A stretch of 64,000 nucleotides of DNA from positions 1 through 64,000 of the forward strand of contig JAPXTA010000004.1 of NCBI GenBank assembly GCA_033812735.1. The letters run 5' to 3'. Position 1 is the first letter of the stretch; every line of letters begins with the position of its first letter. The DNA comes from JABFRJ01 sp033812735 (GTDB lineage: Bacteria > Pseudomonadota > Alphaproteobacteria > Rhizobiales > Hyphomicrobiaceae). Shown here one piece after another: positions 1-7,234 of this stretch. Under the pieces are notes generated by a model, which had not been told where the DNA came from, ran no database searches, and saw nothing but the letters and a program-made list of their open reading frames with translations. The translations under genes and the position numbers were made by a program.

Positions 1-245
1 ATCTGGGCGCGTTCGCGATGGAGCTGATGGGTGACGCCGGCATCATGATGAGCGACGTTCCCGGCAGCGGCGCTTACCAGCTGCAATGGATGGGCGGCGC
101 CGGCTTCCGCATCGCCGGTGGCACCGACGAGATCTTGCGTAACATCATCGCCGAGCGCGTCCTCGGAATGCCGCAAGACACCCGCGTCGACAAAGACGTC
201 ACCTTCCGCGAACTCGAGACGCGGCAGGGCAAGAAGGGTAGGTGA
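1..245 (+). CDS. Acyl-CoA dehydrogenase, C-terminal end (partial)
   Basis: The reading frame is open from base 3, so this is the 3' end of a gene that starts outside the window. The segment ending in GGTDEILRNIIAERVLGMP is the classic C-terminal helix of FAD-dependent acyl-CoA dehydrogenases, which oxidise acyl-CoA to enoyl-CoA and pass electrons to ETF. The final residues (RVDKDVTFRELETRQ) are repeated almost exactly at 1328-1396, where they end in a different stop codon. The tail of this gene therefore seems to have been replaced by a copy brought in with the inserted segment downstream. The substrate cannot be told from this fragment. Confidence 0.9.
   Translation, partial: LGAFAMELMGDAGIMMSDVPGSGAYQLQWMGGAGFRIAGGTDEILRNIIAERVLGMPQDTRVDKDVTFRELETRQGKKGR
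184..228 (+). repeat. Direct repeat, left copy (candidate attL)
   Basis: The 45 bases match 1328-1372 at 43 positions, with the first 28 identical. The repeat lies inside the 3' end of the acyl-CoA dehydrogenase gene and keeps its reading frame. This is the pattern left when an element integrates into the end of a protein gene and restores the coding sequence. Confidence 0.75.
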
Positions 246-411
246 GTTATCTATCGCCTAGCCGCTGAATCGGAGTGCAATCGAAGCCGAAATTGGTGTA
301 GCCAATCATAATATAGCGAAGCGTATAGGCGAAGATATGGACGAATAGAGTTCTATCCAGTATTTTGGCCGTGATTTGTTCGATGGCAGTCGGCTCTGGG
401 TATTGTAGCAA

Positions 412-1278
412 ATGGACAAGAGCATCCGTGCCAGAGTGGAAAGAGTTTTAGCGGAAGATATCCGACCACAAGATTTAGATAGGATTTTCCTTTACGCGCG
501 TGACCGCTGCGATGGAAGGCAGTGTGTCAGAGAAATCGGTGATTTCGTTGCGCATCACAACGAGAGAAATAAAGGGCTCATTACGCAGACTGCTAAAGAT
601 TGGGCCGCGATTGTCCATTTCCATGTAGTCCCTATGATTGAGGGTGAGCGGCACGATTGGTTTCGGTTGCCCGATTCATTTCCGCTGTATCTGGATGCCA
701 CGATTAGACGCCTCGACCAAAAGTCATTGAGAAAAGCAGTAGGTATGAATGCAAGTCAGGCGCGAACGGCTATCCGCGCTTTGAGGCAACGCCTAACTAC
801 AAACCAGGACGGCACACTGTCGCTTCCGCGCGAGATTTCGAGTGACGAGAATGATCTTCTGAGGTACCTTTCCAGCGTATTGGTCGTGCGGGAAGCATTT
901 AACTCCAATGCTTTGGTCTCTGATCTTGCCAATACCCTCAAGAGCAATGCGGTGCTAAAGAAGGAAGAATACTCCCTGTTCTTAAGTCGAGAGCGCATCA
1001 TCGGTCTCTTTGCGGCGTCGGTCATGCACAATTGCGTGGTCAATGTTTCGGCGGGCACGAACCTCGTTCTTCGGATTGCTTCTAACGACATGATTTCGGT
1101 TGATGCGGCCGTCACCGTGAAAGAGAATCAAATGGGTGGACGTGTCCAGGTGGCGTCCTCGCTTTTCTCGACAGCCATTTTATTGTCCGAAGGCTGCCAT
1201 GCGGATCTTTTGGCCGAGAAACAACCATGGGAATTTTGCGTGGAGCTATCCGATGGAAAGCTGGCGCGTTTGGGTTAA
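412..1278 (+). CDS. Hypothetical protein carried by the insertion
   Basis: This 288-residue protein has no family I recognise. It is soluble, with no signal peptide or membrane segment. The N-terminal half is helical and charged, and residues about 200-270 look like beta strands (VVNVSAGTNLVLRIA, SVDAAVTV). Codon use is clearly more AT-rich than in neighbouring genes (many aaa, aat, tta, gat codons), which fits acquisition by transfer. It is the only gene between the two direct repeats, so it is the cargo of the putative element. There is no recombinase, nuclease or helix-turn-helix signature to suggest a function. Confidence 0.6.
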   Translation: MDKSIRARVERVLAEDIRPQDLDRIFLYARDRCDGRQCVREIGDFVAHHNERNKGLITQTAKDWAAIVHFHVVPMIEGERHDWFRLPDSFPLYLDATIRRLDQKSLRKAVGMNASQARTAIRALRQRLTTNQDGTLSLPREISSDENDLLRYLSSVLVVREAFNSNALVSDLANTLKSNAVLKKEEYSLFLSRERIIGLFAASVMHNCVVNVSAGTNLVLRIASNDMISVDAAVTVKENQMGGRVQVASSLFSTAILLSEGCHADLLAEKQPWEFCVELSDGKLARLG

Positions 1279-1327
1279 GGCAGTCCCCGCTCGTGCCGAC
1301 GCGCGTGGTGACACTACAAGTAATGCA

Positions 1328-1372
1328 GCGTCGACAAAGACGTCACCTTCCGCGATCTCGAAACGCGGCAGG
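1328..1372 (+). repeat. Direct repeat, right copy (candidate attR)
   Basis: This is the second copy of the 184-228 repeat. Read in the dehydrogenase frame it continues to a stop at 1394-1396 and encodes VDKDVTFRDLETRQARDKAKG. This is probably the original gene end, because it sits directly before the next gene of the presumed operon. Confidence 0.75.
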
Positions 1373-1401
1373 CCCGGGACAAAGCGAAGGGGTAGCGCAT
1401 C

Positions 1402-2385
1402 ATGGCCGAGCTGAAGCCGGTCGATCGGGTCGAGATCCAGATTCTCGTAGACAATGTGACGGACGGCCTTTCGACCGTCCCCTCGTTCGTCGAAACCGAA
1501 ACGGCCTACCACTGGCGTAACGGGTTGAAGCGCATGTCGGGCGCCTGCCTCTGCTGTGCCGCGCACGGCCTGTCATGCCTGATCACGGCCTATCGCGGAG
1601 AGTCACGCCGGACGCTGCTGTTCGATACCGGACCTGATGTGGACGTCTTCGCGCGGAACGCGGGCGTGCTCAAAGCCGATCTCCGCACCGTCGACGCGAT
1701 GGTGTTGTCGCATGGCCATTGGGATCATGCCGGCGCGATGCTGACGGCGCTTGACCTTGTTCGGGCCGGGGACGAGAAGCGGCGTGTTCCCGTCTACATG
1801 CATCCCGGCATGTTTCATCATCGCGCCATGCGGGCCGCCGACGGAACCATGCGGCCCTTTGCCGACGTGCCGAGCGTCGATGAGCTGACGGCACAGGGCG
1901 GCCATGTCGTGCTGTCGGCTGAGCCTGACGCCATTCTCGATGGCATGTTCCACATTTCGGGGGAGATCCCTCGGGTTACGCCGTATGAGCGTGGCCTGCC
2001 GGGGCAGTTTCGGCGCGCTTCCGAGGCCCACGAGTGGGAGCCAGACCCCTTGCTGATGGATGAGCGGTCGGTTGCCATTCACGTGGCAGGTCGAGGCCTC
2101 GTCGTGCTTTCGGCTTGCTCGCACGCCGGCATCATCAACGTGTTGACCAATGCACGTCGCCAGCACCCCGGCATTCCGATCCTCTGCGTGATGGGTGGCC
2201 TCCATCTTTCTGGCGAGAATGAAAAAATCATTCCCGAAACGGTCGCTGGATTGAAAGCGTTCGACGTCGAGGTCATCGCTGCCGGCCATTGCACCGGCTG
2301 GCGAGCGATCGGAGCACTTGCTTCGGCATTCGGCATGAAAGTGCTCGCACCACTGGCGGTCGGCAAGCGATTTACTTTTGGATGA
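1402..2385 (+). CDS. MBL-fold metallo-hydrolase (COG1237 type)
   Basis: The protein is a 327-residue soluble metal-dependent hydrolase of the metallo-beta-lactamase superfamily. The metal-binding motif SHGHWDHAG lies near residues 103-111. Later metal ligands are plausible in ACSHAGIINVL and in the GGLHLSGEN and AAGHCTGWR segments. This order is typical of the group related to dihydropterin-ribofuranosylaminobenzene phosphate synthases, whose bacterial members mostly lack a proven substrate. The ATG follows an AAGGGG ribosome site and lies five bases after the displaced dehydrogenase stop codon, suggesting former co-transcription with it. Confidence 0.85.
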   Translation: MAELKPVDRVEIQILVDNVTDGLSTVPSFVETETAYHWRNGLKRMSGACLCCAAHGLSCLITAYRGESRRTLLFDTGPDVDVFARNAGVLKADLRTVDAMVLSHGHWDHAGAMLTALDLVRAGDEKRRVPVYMHPGMFHHRAMRAADGTMRPFADVPSVDELTAQGGHVVLSAEPDAILDGMFHISGEIPRVTPYERGLPGQFRRASEAHEWEPDPLLMDERSVAIHVAGRGLVVLSACSHAGIINVLTNARRQHPGIPILCVMGGLHLSGENEKIIPETVAGLKAFDVEVIAAGHCTGWRAIGALASAFGMKVLAPLAVGKRFTFG

Positions 2386-2583
2386 TGTGCGCACGGCGAA
2401 AAAAGTCGTGTCTTCTATCGCATCAAATCCTCATAGGACGTCGTTCTCAGTTGGGGCAGTTCGCTGCACATGCGTGCCGCACTTGCAGCATTCTTTATAT
2501 CGCAAATTGCGAATGTTTGGCTTGACGGTACGCGTGACCTTCGCCTCCAATGACGGTCATCGCCAGAACCGCGGGAGGACGAC

Positions 2584-3900
2584 ATGACTGGCTTTTCTCG
2601 ACGTCAATTCGGCAAATTGATCGGAGGAGCGGGTGCCGTGTCCGCGATCGGCATGCCGACGTTTGCCATAGCCCAGACGAAACCCAAGGTCGTCGTTATC
2701 GGCGGCGGCGCAGGTGGCGCGACGGCAGCGCACTACCTCAAGAAGGACGGCGGCGCCGGTATCGACGTCACGCTGATCGAGGCGAACCCGATCTACTCCT
2801 CCTCGTTCTTCTCGAACCTGTACATCGGCGGCTTCCGATCCTTTGACAGCCTCAATCACGGCTATGCCGGTCTGAAGTCGGTAGGCGTCAACGTCGTACA
2901 AGCCTACGCCTCTGCGGTGGATTCTTCGAAGAAGGTCGTCATCACCCGCGATGGCAAGCGCTTCCCCTATGACAAGCTGGTGCTCTCGCCCGGCATCGAG
3001 ATCAAGTACGACTCGATCGAAGGCTACAGCAAAGATGTCTCCAACCGCTTCCCACACGCCTATGAGACGAGCGGCGCCGGCAAATTGCAGCTGATGAAGA
3101 CCCTCAGCGCCATGAAGGACGGTGGCACCTACTTGATGGTGATGCCGAACAATCCGTATCGTTGCCCGCCCGGACCGTACGAGCGCGCGTGCATGATCGC
3201 GCATCATCTCAAGACCAAGAAGCCGAAGTCGAAGCTCGTCATCCTCGACCCGAAAAAAGCGTTCTCGAAGCAGCCCGTGTTCACCGAGGCATTCGATAAG
3301 TACTACAAAGGCATCGTCGAATTGAACCTGACCAACGACATCGACGATTTCTCCGTCACCTCGTTCGACGCCAAGGCCAAGGAAGCGACGGCAAAGTCGG
3401 GCAAGAAAGTGAAGTTCGACGCCGCCAACGTCATCCCGCAACAGCGTGCCGGTTACATCGCCCGCGCAGCCGGTGTCGTCGATGGTGATTGGGTGCCCGT
3501 CAATCCTGAAAACTTCACCGCGAAGGCGAGCAAGGACATCTACGTGCTCGGCGATGCAACGGTTGCCGCGGAGATGCCGAAGTCGGCATTCTCGGCGAAC
3601 AGCCAAGCGAAGGTGGCGGTCAACGACATCCTCGCGGAGTTGTTGAAGAAGGACAAGTTCCCAGCCCGCTTCCGCAACACCTGCTGGTCGCTGCTTGCCC
3701 CCGACGATTGCGTCAAGGTTGGCGCCAACTATGCGCCGAAGGACGGCAAGCTCGATCCATCGGGCTCCTTCGTCTCCCAGAAGGGCGAGGACGCCGGCCT
3801 GCGCAAGCAGAACTACGCCGAGAGCATCGGCTGGTACGACGGCATCATCGCCGACATGTTCAACAAGCAGCCGGCAGCGGCGCCCGCAAAGAAGGGCTGA
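2584..3900 (+). CDS. fccB: Sulfide dehydrogenase flavoprotein, flavocytochrome c large subunit
   Basis: The protein oxidises sulfide to sulfur or polysulfide in the periplasm, using covalent FAD and passing electrons to a c-type cytochrome subunit. The N terminus has a Tat signal (SRRQFGK at residues 5-11), followed by the FAD-binding GGGAGG near 40-45. Cysteines near 194 (YRCPPGPYERAC) and 366 (CWSLLAPDDC) match the positions of the redox-active pair of this family, and the last ~70 residues are the FCSD flavin-binding domain. The ATG follows a strong GGGAGGA site. The cytochrome subunit gene, usually adjacent, is absent here; the nearest candidate is at 28926-29255. Confidence 0.9.
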   Translation: MTGFSRRQFGKLIGGAGAVSAIGMPTFAIAQTKPKVVVIGGGAGGATAAHYLKKDGGAGIDVTLIEANPIYSSSFFSNLYIGGFRSFDSLNHGYAGLKSVGVNVVQAYASAVDSSKKVVITRDGKRFPYDKLVLSPGIEIKYDSIEGYSKDVSNRFPHAYETSGAGKLQLMKTLSAMKDGGTYLMVMPNNPYRCPPGPYERACMIAHHLKTKKPKSKLVILDPKKAFSKQPVFTEAFDKYYKGIVELNLTNDIDDFSVTSFDAKAKEATAKSGKKVKFDAANVIPQQRAGYIARAAGVVDGDWVPVNPENFTAKASKDIYVLGDATVAAEMPKSAFSANSQAKVAVNDILAELLKKDKFPARFRNTCWSLLAPDDCVKVGANYAPKDGKLDPSGSFVSQKGEDAGLRKQNYAESIGWYDGIIADMFNKQPAAAPAKKG

Positions 3901-4020
3901 CGGAAAAGCCGATTAGCCAGTAGCCAATGGCCAGTGGAATGGTGTACCCCGCCATTCCGTTGGCCATTCTGCTATTGTGCCAATGCACGTCGGACCGATG
4001 CTTGTGGAATTGGACCTGCA

Positions 4021-4926
4021 ATGAAGCTCGTCATGCTCGCCCGCAACCCGAGCCTCTATTCGCACCGCCGCATCGCCGAGGCCGCGAAAGCGGCCGGCCA
4101 CACGATGGACGTGATCAACACGCTTCACGTCCACATGAACATCACGTCGTCCCGCCCCGTGCTCCGTCATGGCGGCAAGACGCTGCCGGTGTACGACGCG
4201 ATCATTCCGCGCATCGGCGCCTCGGTGACGCACTACGGGCTCGCTGTCTTGCGCCAGTTCGAAATGCAGGGCGTGTTCCCCTTGAACGAAAGCGTTGCCA
4301 TCGGCCGCTCGCGCGACAAACTCCGCGCGCTTCAACTCCTCGCTCGTGAAGGCATCGGTTTGCCCGTCACGGCGTTTGCGCATGGACCGCGCAAGGCCGA
4401 GGACGTCATCAAGGAAGTCGGCGGCACGCCGTGCGTCATCAAGCTGCTCGAAGGTACCCAGGGCATGGGCGTGATCCTCGCGGAAACGCAGGCGTCCGCA
4501 AAGTCGATCATCGAGGCGTTCTCCGCCGCCAACATCAATATTCTCGTGCAGGAATTCATCAAGGAAGCGGGCGGCACCGACGTTCGCGCGCTCGTGGTTG
4601 GCGGCGAAGTCGTCGCCGCCATGAAGCGCACCGGCAAGATCGGCGACTTCCGGTCCAATCTCCACCGCGGCGGCCGGGCCGAGAAGGTCGAATTGTCGCC
4701 GGAAGAACGCCGCACCGCCATTCGCGCCGCCGAGATCCTCGGTCTCAACGTCTGCGGTGTCGACATGCTCCGGGCGAAGCGCGGCCCCGTCGTCATCGAG
4801 GTCAACTCGTCGCCCGGTATCGAAGGCATGGAGCAGGCGACAGGCGTCGACGTCGCAGGCGCCATGATCCGCTTCCTCGAACGCCGCGCGACCCCTGGTG
4901 ACACGTCCACCAAGGGCGCGGGCTGA
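4021..4926 (+). CDS. rimK: RimK-family alpha-L-glutamate ligase
   Basis: This is an ATP-grasp ligase of the RimK family. The best-known member adds glutamate residues to the C terminus of ribosomal protein S6. The start MKLVMLARNP is the normal family start; the frame is open 29 codons further upstream, but that extension is unlike any family member. The central ATP-grasp segment (GTQGMGVILA, QEFIKEAGGTDVRALVVGG) and the magnesium-binding end (VIEVNSSPGIEG) are intact, and the length of 301 residues is typical. It is followed by the convergent DUF2917 gene with only a nine-base gap. Confidence 0.9.
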   Translation: MKLVMLARNPSLYSHRRIAEAAKAAGHTMDVINTLHVHMNITSSRPVLRHGGKTLPVYDAIIPRIGASVTHYGLAVLRQFEMQGVFPLNESVAIGRSRDKLRALQLLAREGIGLPVTAFAHGPRKAEDVIKEVGGTPCVIKLLEGTQGMGVILAETQASAKSIIEAFSAANINILVQEFIKEAGGTDVRALVVGGEVVAAMKRTGKIGDFRSNLHRGGRAEKVELSPEERRTAIRAAEILGLNVCGVDMLRAKRGPVVIEVNSSPGIEGMEQATGVDVAGAMIRFLERRATPGDTSTKGAG

Positions 4927-4935
4927 TCGCACTCC

Positions 4936-5262
4936 TCAATAGTAGCGCGCACCGAGTTGCCGCCACCGCGGCACCTCCATGTCGAGCGCGGCCTTCTGCG
5001 GCGGCACCACGTCGAATACCTGCTCCTGTGCGGGTATCAGTGTGATCGCAGCCGGCCCGCCAAGTGCTGCGACAAGCGTGAGCCCTTCGCGAGTCACGGT
5101 GAAGGTGTCACCCGCCTTCAGGAAGATGTCGCGCTTGTCGTCGGTCTGCGTGACCCAAACGGTCCCGGACCGGACGGAGACGACAGTTCCGGCGCCATCG
5201 CGGATGTCGAGGGACTTGCCGGGCTGGAGGGCGAGGGGAACGAGGGTGATGGTCTTGCTCAT
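4936..5262 (-). CDS. DUF2917 domain-containing protein
   Basis: This 108-residue protein matches the DUF2917 pattern: a small cupin-like beta fold with the signatures SVRSGTVWVTQTDD and DIFLKAGDTFTV. The biochemical role is unknown. The gene is divergent from the LysR-type regulator at 5450, and the intervening region holds two LysR-type operators. This arrangement strongly suggests that the regulator controls it. Confidence 0.75.
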   Translation of the reverse strand: MSKTITLVPLALQPGKSLDIRDGAGTVVSVRSGTVWVTQTDDKRDIFLKAGDTFTVTREGLTLVAALGGPAAITLIPAQEQVFDVVPPQKAALDMEVPRWRQLGARYY

Positions 5263-5323
5263 GACCGAAATCCTTGTCGTGCGGCTTGCTGCGGCGCGAG
5301 GCGACGTATCACAAGCCTGTCAG

Positions 5324-5346
5324 TTGCATGATCTGATGTCATGTAT
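5324..5346. promoter_or_regulatory. LysR-type operator, distal site (T-N11-A)
   Basis: TTGCAT and ATGTAT half-sites are separated by 11 bases. This is a weaker version of the perfect site at 5423-5445 and lies about 60 bases before the DUF2917 start codon. The two site centres are about 99 bases apart, as expected for recognition and activation sites or for DNA looping. Confidence 0.5.
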
Positions 5347-5422
5347 TGTGCTGGCCATTCGGCTCAGATGACGCGATAATGCCGATGATCTGCGAATGGC
5401 TCAAACGGTCGTTTGGCACACA

Positions 5423-5445
5423 TTGCATGACAAAACGGAATGCAA
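5423..5445. promoter_or_regulatory. LysR-type operator, perfect palindrome TTGCAT-N11-ATGCAA
   Basis: The six-base arms are perfect inverted repeats around 11 bases, matching the T-N11-A rule for LysR regulators. The site ends four bases before the ATG at 5450. This points to autorepression and argues against the alternative start at 5396, which would place the operator inside the gene. Confidence 0.6.
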
Positions 5446-5449
5446 AACG

Positions 5450-6400
5450 ATGCAGAAAAAGCGCTTCGACCTGCCGCCCATCGACCTGATCGAGAGCTTC
5501 GAGGCGGCCGGCCGCACGCTGAGCTTCACCAAAGCCGCCGACGAACTCCACCTCACGCAATCCGCCGTCAGCCGTCAGATCAAGCAACTCGAAGACCGGA
5601 TCGGCACACCCTTGTTCGAGCGCCATCATCGCGCGCTGACCCTGACGGAGGAGGGCGAGAAGCTCCTGCGCACGGCAGCCGATGTCCTCGAACAATTGCA
5701 GGGCACGGTCGACGAATTGCGCTCGAACCGGCAGCAGCGCCAGATCTCACTCACCACCACCCCCGGCTTTGCGTCGTTCTGGCTGATCCCGCGTCTGCGC
5801 CGTTTCACCAGCGAGCACCCCGACGTCGACGTCCGCATCTCAGCGACCAACACCAACATCAATCTCGAACGAAGCAACGTCGATCTCGCCATCCGCTACT
5901 GCACGCCCGAGTCGGTCCCGTCAGGCTCGAAGCCGCTGTTCGGCGAGGACATCACCCCCGTGTGCAGCCCCGCACTACTCCGCGACAAGTCGAAGCCGCT
6001 CAAGGCAGGACGCGACCTGCGCCATCACACGTTGATCCATCTCGACTATCCGGCAATGGAGAAAACTTGGTTCGACTGGGACACGTGGCTGACATCCTTT
6101 GGCGTGCCTGACCTGAAGCCCGCGGCCGCGATCCATTTCACTCAGTACGATCAGGTCGCACAGGCAGCGATCGCTGGACAAGGCGTGGCGCTCGGCCGTC
6201 TGCCGTTGCTGAACGAACTCATTCGCACCGGCGCGCTCGTCGCACCCTTCGCCAAGCAGGTCTCCGGCACGCGCGGCTACATGGTTCTCCGCTCAGCCTC
6301 CGCCGCGAAGAAGACCCACGTCACTGCATTTTGCGACTGGCTGTTTGCGGAAGCTAAATCGGATTTAAACGCGCCGACGGTCTTGACGACGTTAACGTGA
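5450..6400 (+). CDS. LysR-family transcriptional regulator (GcvA-like)
   Basis: The N-terminal winged helix-turn-helix is plain (SFTKAADELHLTQSAVSRQ, residues about 21-40), followed by a periplasmic-binding-protein-like effector domain with the usual TTTPGFASFWLIPRL strand. The length of 316 residues and the start MQKKRFDLPPIDLIESFEAA fit the GcvA/AmpR-like group. The effector cannot be read from the sequence. The divergent DUF2917 gene and the two operators between them suggest a local regulator-target pair plus autoregulation. A start at 5396 is possible but would bury the operator. Confidence 0.85.
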   Translation: MQKKRFDLPPIDLIESFEAAGRTLSFTKAADELHLTQSAVSRQIKQLEDRIGTPLFERHHRALTLTEEGEKLLRTAADVLEQLQGTVDELRSNRQQRQISLTTTPGFASFWLIPRLRRFTSEHPDVDVRISATNTNINLERSNVDLAIRYCTPESVPSGSKPLFGEDITPVCSPALLRDKSKPLKAGRDLRHHTLIHLDYPAMEKTWFDWDTWLTSFGVPDLKPAAAIHFTQYDQVAQAAIAGQGVALGRLPLLNELIRTGALVAPFAKQVSGTRGYMVLRSASAAKKTHVTAFCDWLFAEAKSDLNAPTVLTTLT

Positions 6401-6433
6401 GGGACGCACTTCGTTGCAGTGGAGACCTGTGAC

Positions 6434-7123
6434 ATGAAGCTACCGGTTGACTATCCCAGCGACGACGACGTGCCTTACCTCAGGTTTTTCGGTCCCCAAT
6501 TCTCCCATGTCTATGTAGCCTTAAATCCGTTTATCCGTGCCAAAGGCGTTCCGTTTCAGGACCCGGGCGATTACCTCGATGACGAGGTGCGAAAAAAGAT
6601 TGGGCAACAAGGTGCGGGAACTTCCGTATTTTGGTCGGAGATCGCGCGCCTTGCTCGGCTGCAGTCCGTAAAGCGAGTCAACCGGGCGCTGCGGTTGACA
6701 GGCTCAAAGCGCATAAGGCCAGAACTTGCCTCGGCGCGGGATACAAAGGCTCTACTGGATGCGTGCAAAGAACACGACGTGTCCCTCCCCGACGAGGGGT
6801 ATCCAACTCCAGGGATGTCGCTTCAAATAGCAGAGTTCCTTCGCCGACTCGGCTATTCAGAATTTTGGGCTGCAGATCACTTCGTAGATTCGAAGCTGGT
6901 GGAGATTGAACGAGCTCTGGAGCCGAACTTCTCATACCCGCCTCAAGTGTATGCAGCTGATGGCGAGCTCTATATCACCATGGAGATCGACTATCACTAC
7001 GCCCTTGTCTGTCAAACGGCAGCGAGCCGCCGCAAAGCCGATCCCGCCGACTTCTTCGAAGGCTTCGACGCCGACGAAACGACAAATGACTACTGGGGCA
7101 TCGGCATGAACGCTGACGAGTGA
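6434..7123 (+). CDS. Hypothetical protein of atypical composition
   Basis: This 229-residue soluble protein is not recognised. It has no signal peptide, membrane helix or known motif. Aromatic and acidic residues are common, and the C-terminal part ends in an acidic run (EGFDADETTNDYWGIGMNADE). The ATG at 6434 is preceded by GGAG at 6421-6424; a GTG at 6419 is also in frame. Base composition is less GC-rich than in neighbouring genes, suggesting a recent arrival. It stands alone between the LysR gene and the convergent sulfatase gene, so context gives no hint of function. Confidence 0.55.
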   Translation: MKLPVDYPSDDDVPYLRFFGPQFSHVYVALNPFIRAKGVPFQDPGDYLDDEVRKKIGQQGAGTSVFWSEIARLARLQSVKRVNRALRLTGSKRIRPELASARDTKALLDACKEHDVSLPDEGYPTPGMSLQIAEFLRRLGYSEFWAADHFVDSKLVEIERALEPNFSYPPQVYAADGELYITMEIDYHYALVCQTAASRRKADPADFFEGFDADETTNDYWGIGMNADE

Positions 7124-7161
7124 TCAAGGAGCCGTGGATCGGCGCTCCACCTTCATTGCAT

Positions 7162-7190
7162 TCCCGGGCGAGCAAGAGCGAGACCCGGGA
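7162..7190. terminator. REP-like hairpin between convergent genes
   Basis: The arms TCCCGGG and CCCGGGA form a perfect seven-base stem around 15 bases. The hairpin lies between two convergent genes and could stop transcription from both. It resembles the dispersed hairpin near 25698. Confidence 0.5.
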
Positions 7191-7234
7191 CCTTTCCCCG
7201 GCGCAACACGAATTTCTGTGATGGCCACCGCCGA

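Larger units (their letters stand above)
184..1372. mobile_element. Small insertion flanked by 45-bp direct repeats in an acyl-CoA dehydrogenase 3' end
   Basis: The segment between the two repeat starts is 1144 bp and is visibly richer in A and T than its surroundings. It carries one unrecognised gene (412-1278) and no integrase or transposase. The right-hand repeat continues into the intact tail VDKDVTFRDLETRQ...KG with a stop at 1394-1396, five bases before the ATG of the MBL-fold gene. This suggests the two genes once formed a tight operon that the insertion split. Mobilisation would have needed a recombinase supplied in trans, or one since lost. A non-mobile duplication is the alternative. 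Confidence 0.6.

Noticed and set aside
1136..1520. Open frames running across the right-hand direct repeat
   Set aside because: They read the duplicated dehydrogenase tail and the start of the MBL-fold gene out of frame.
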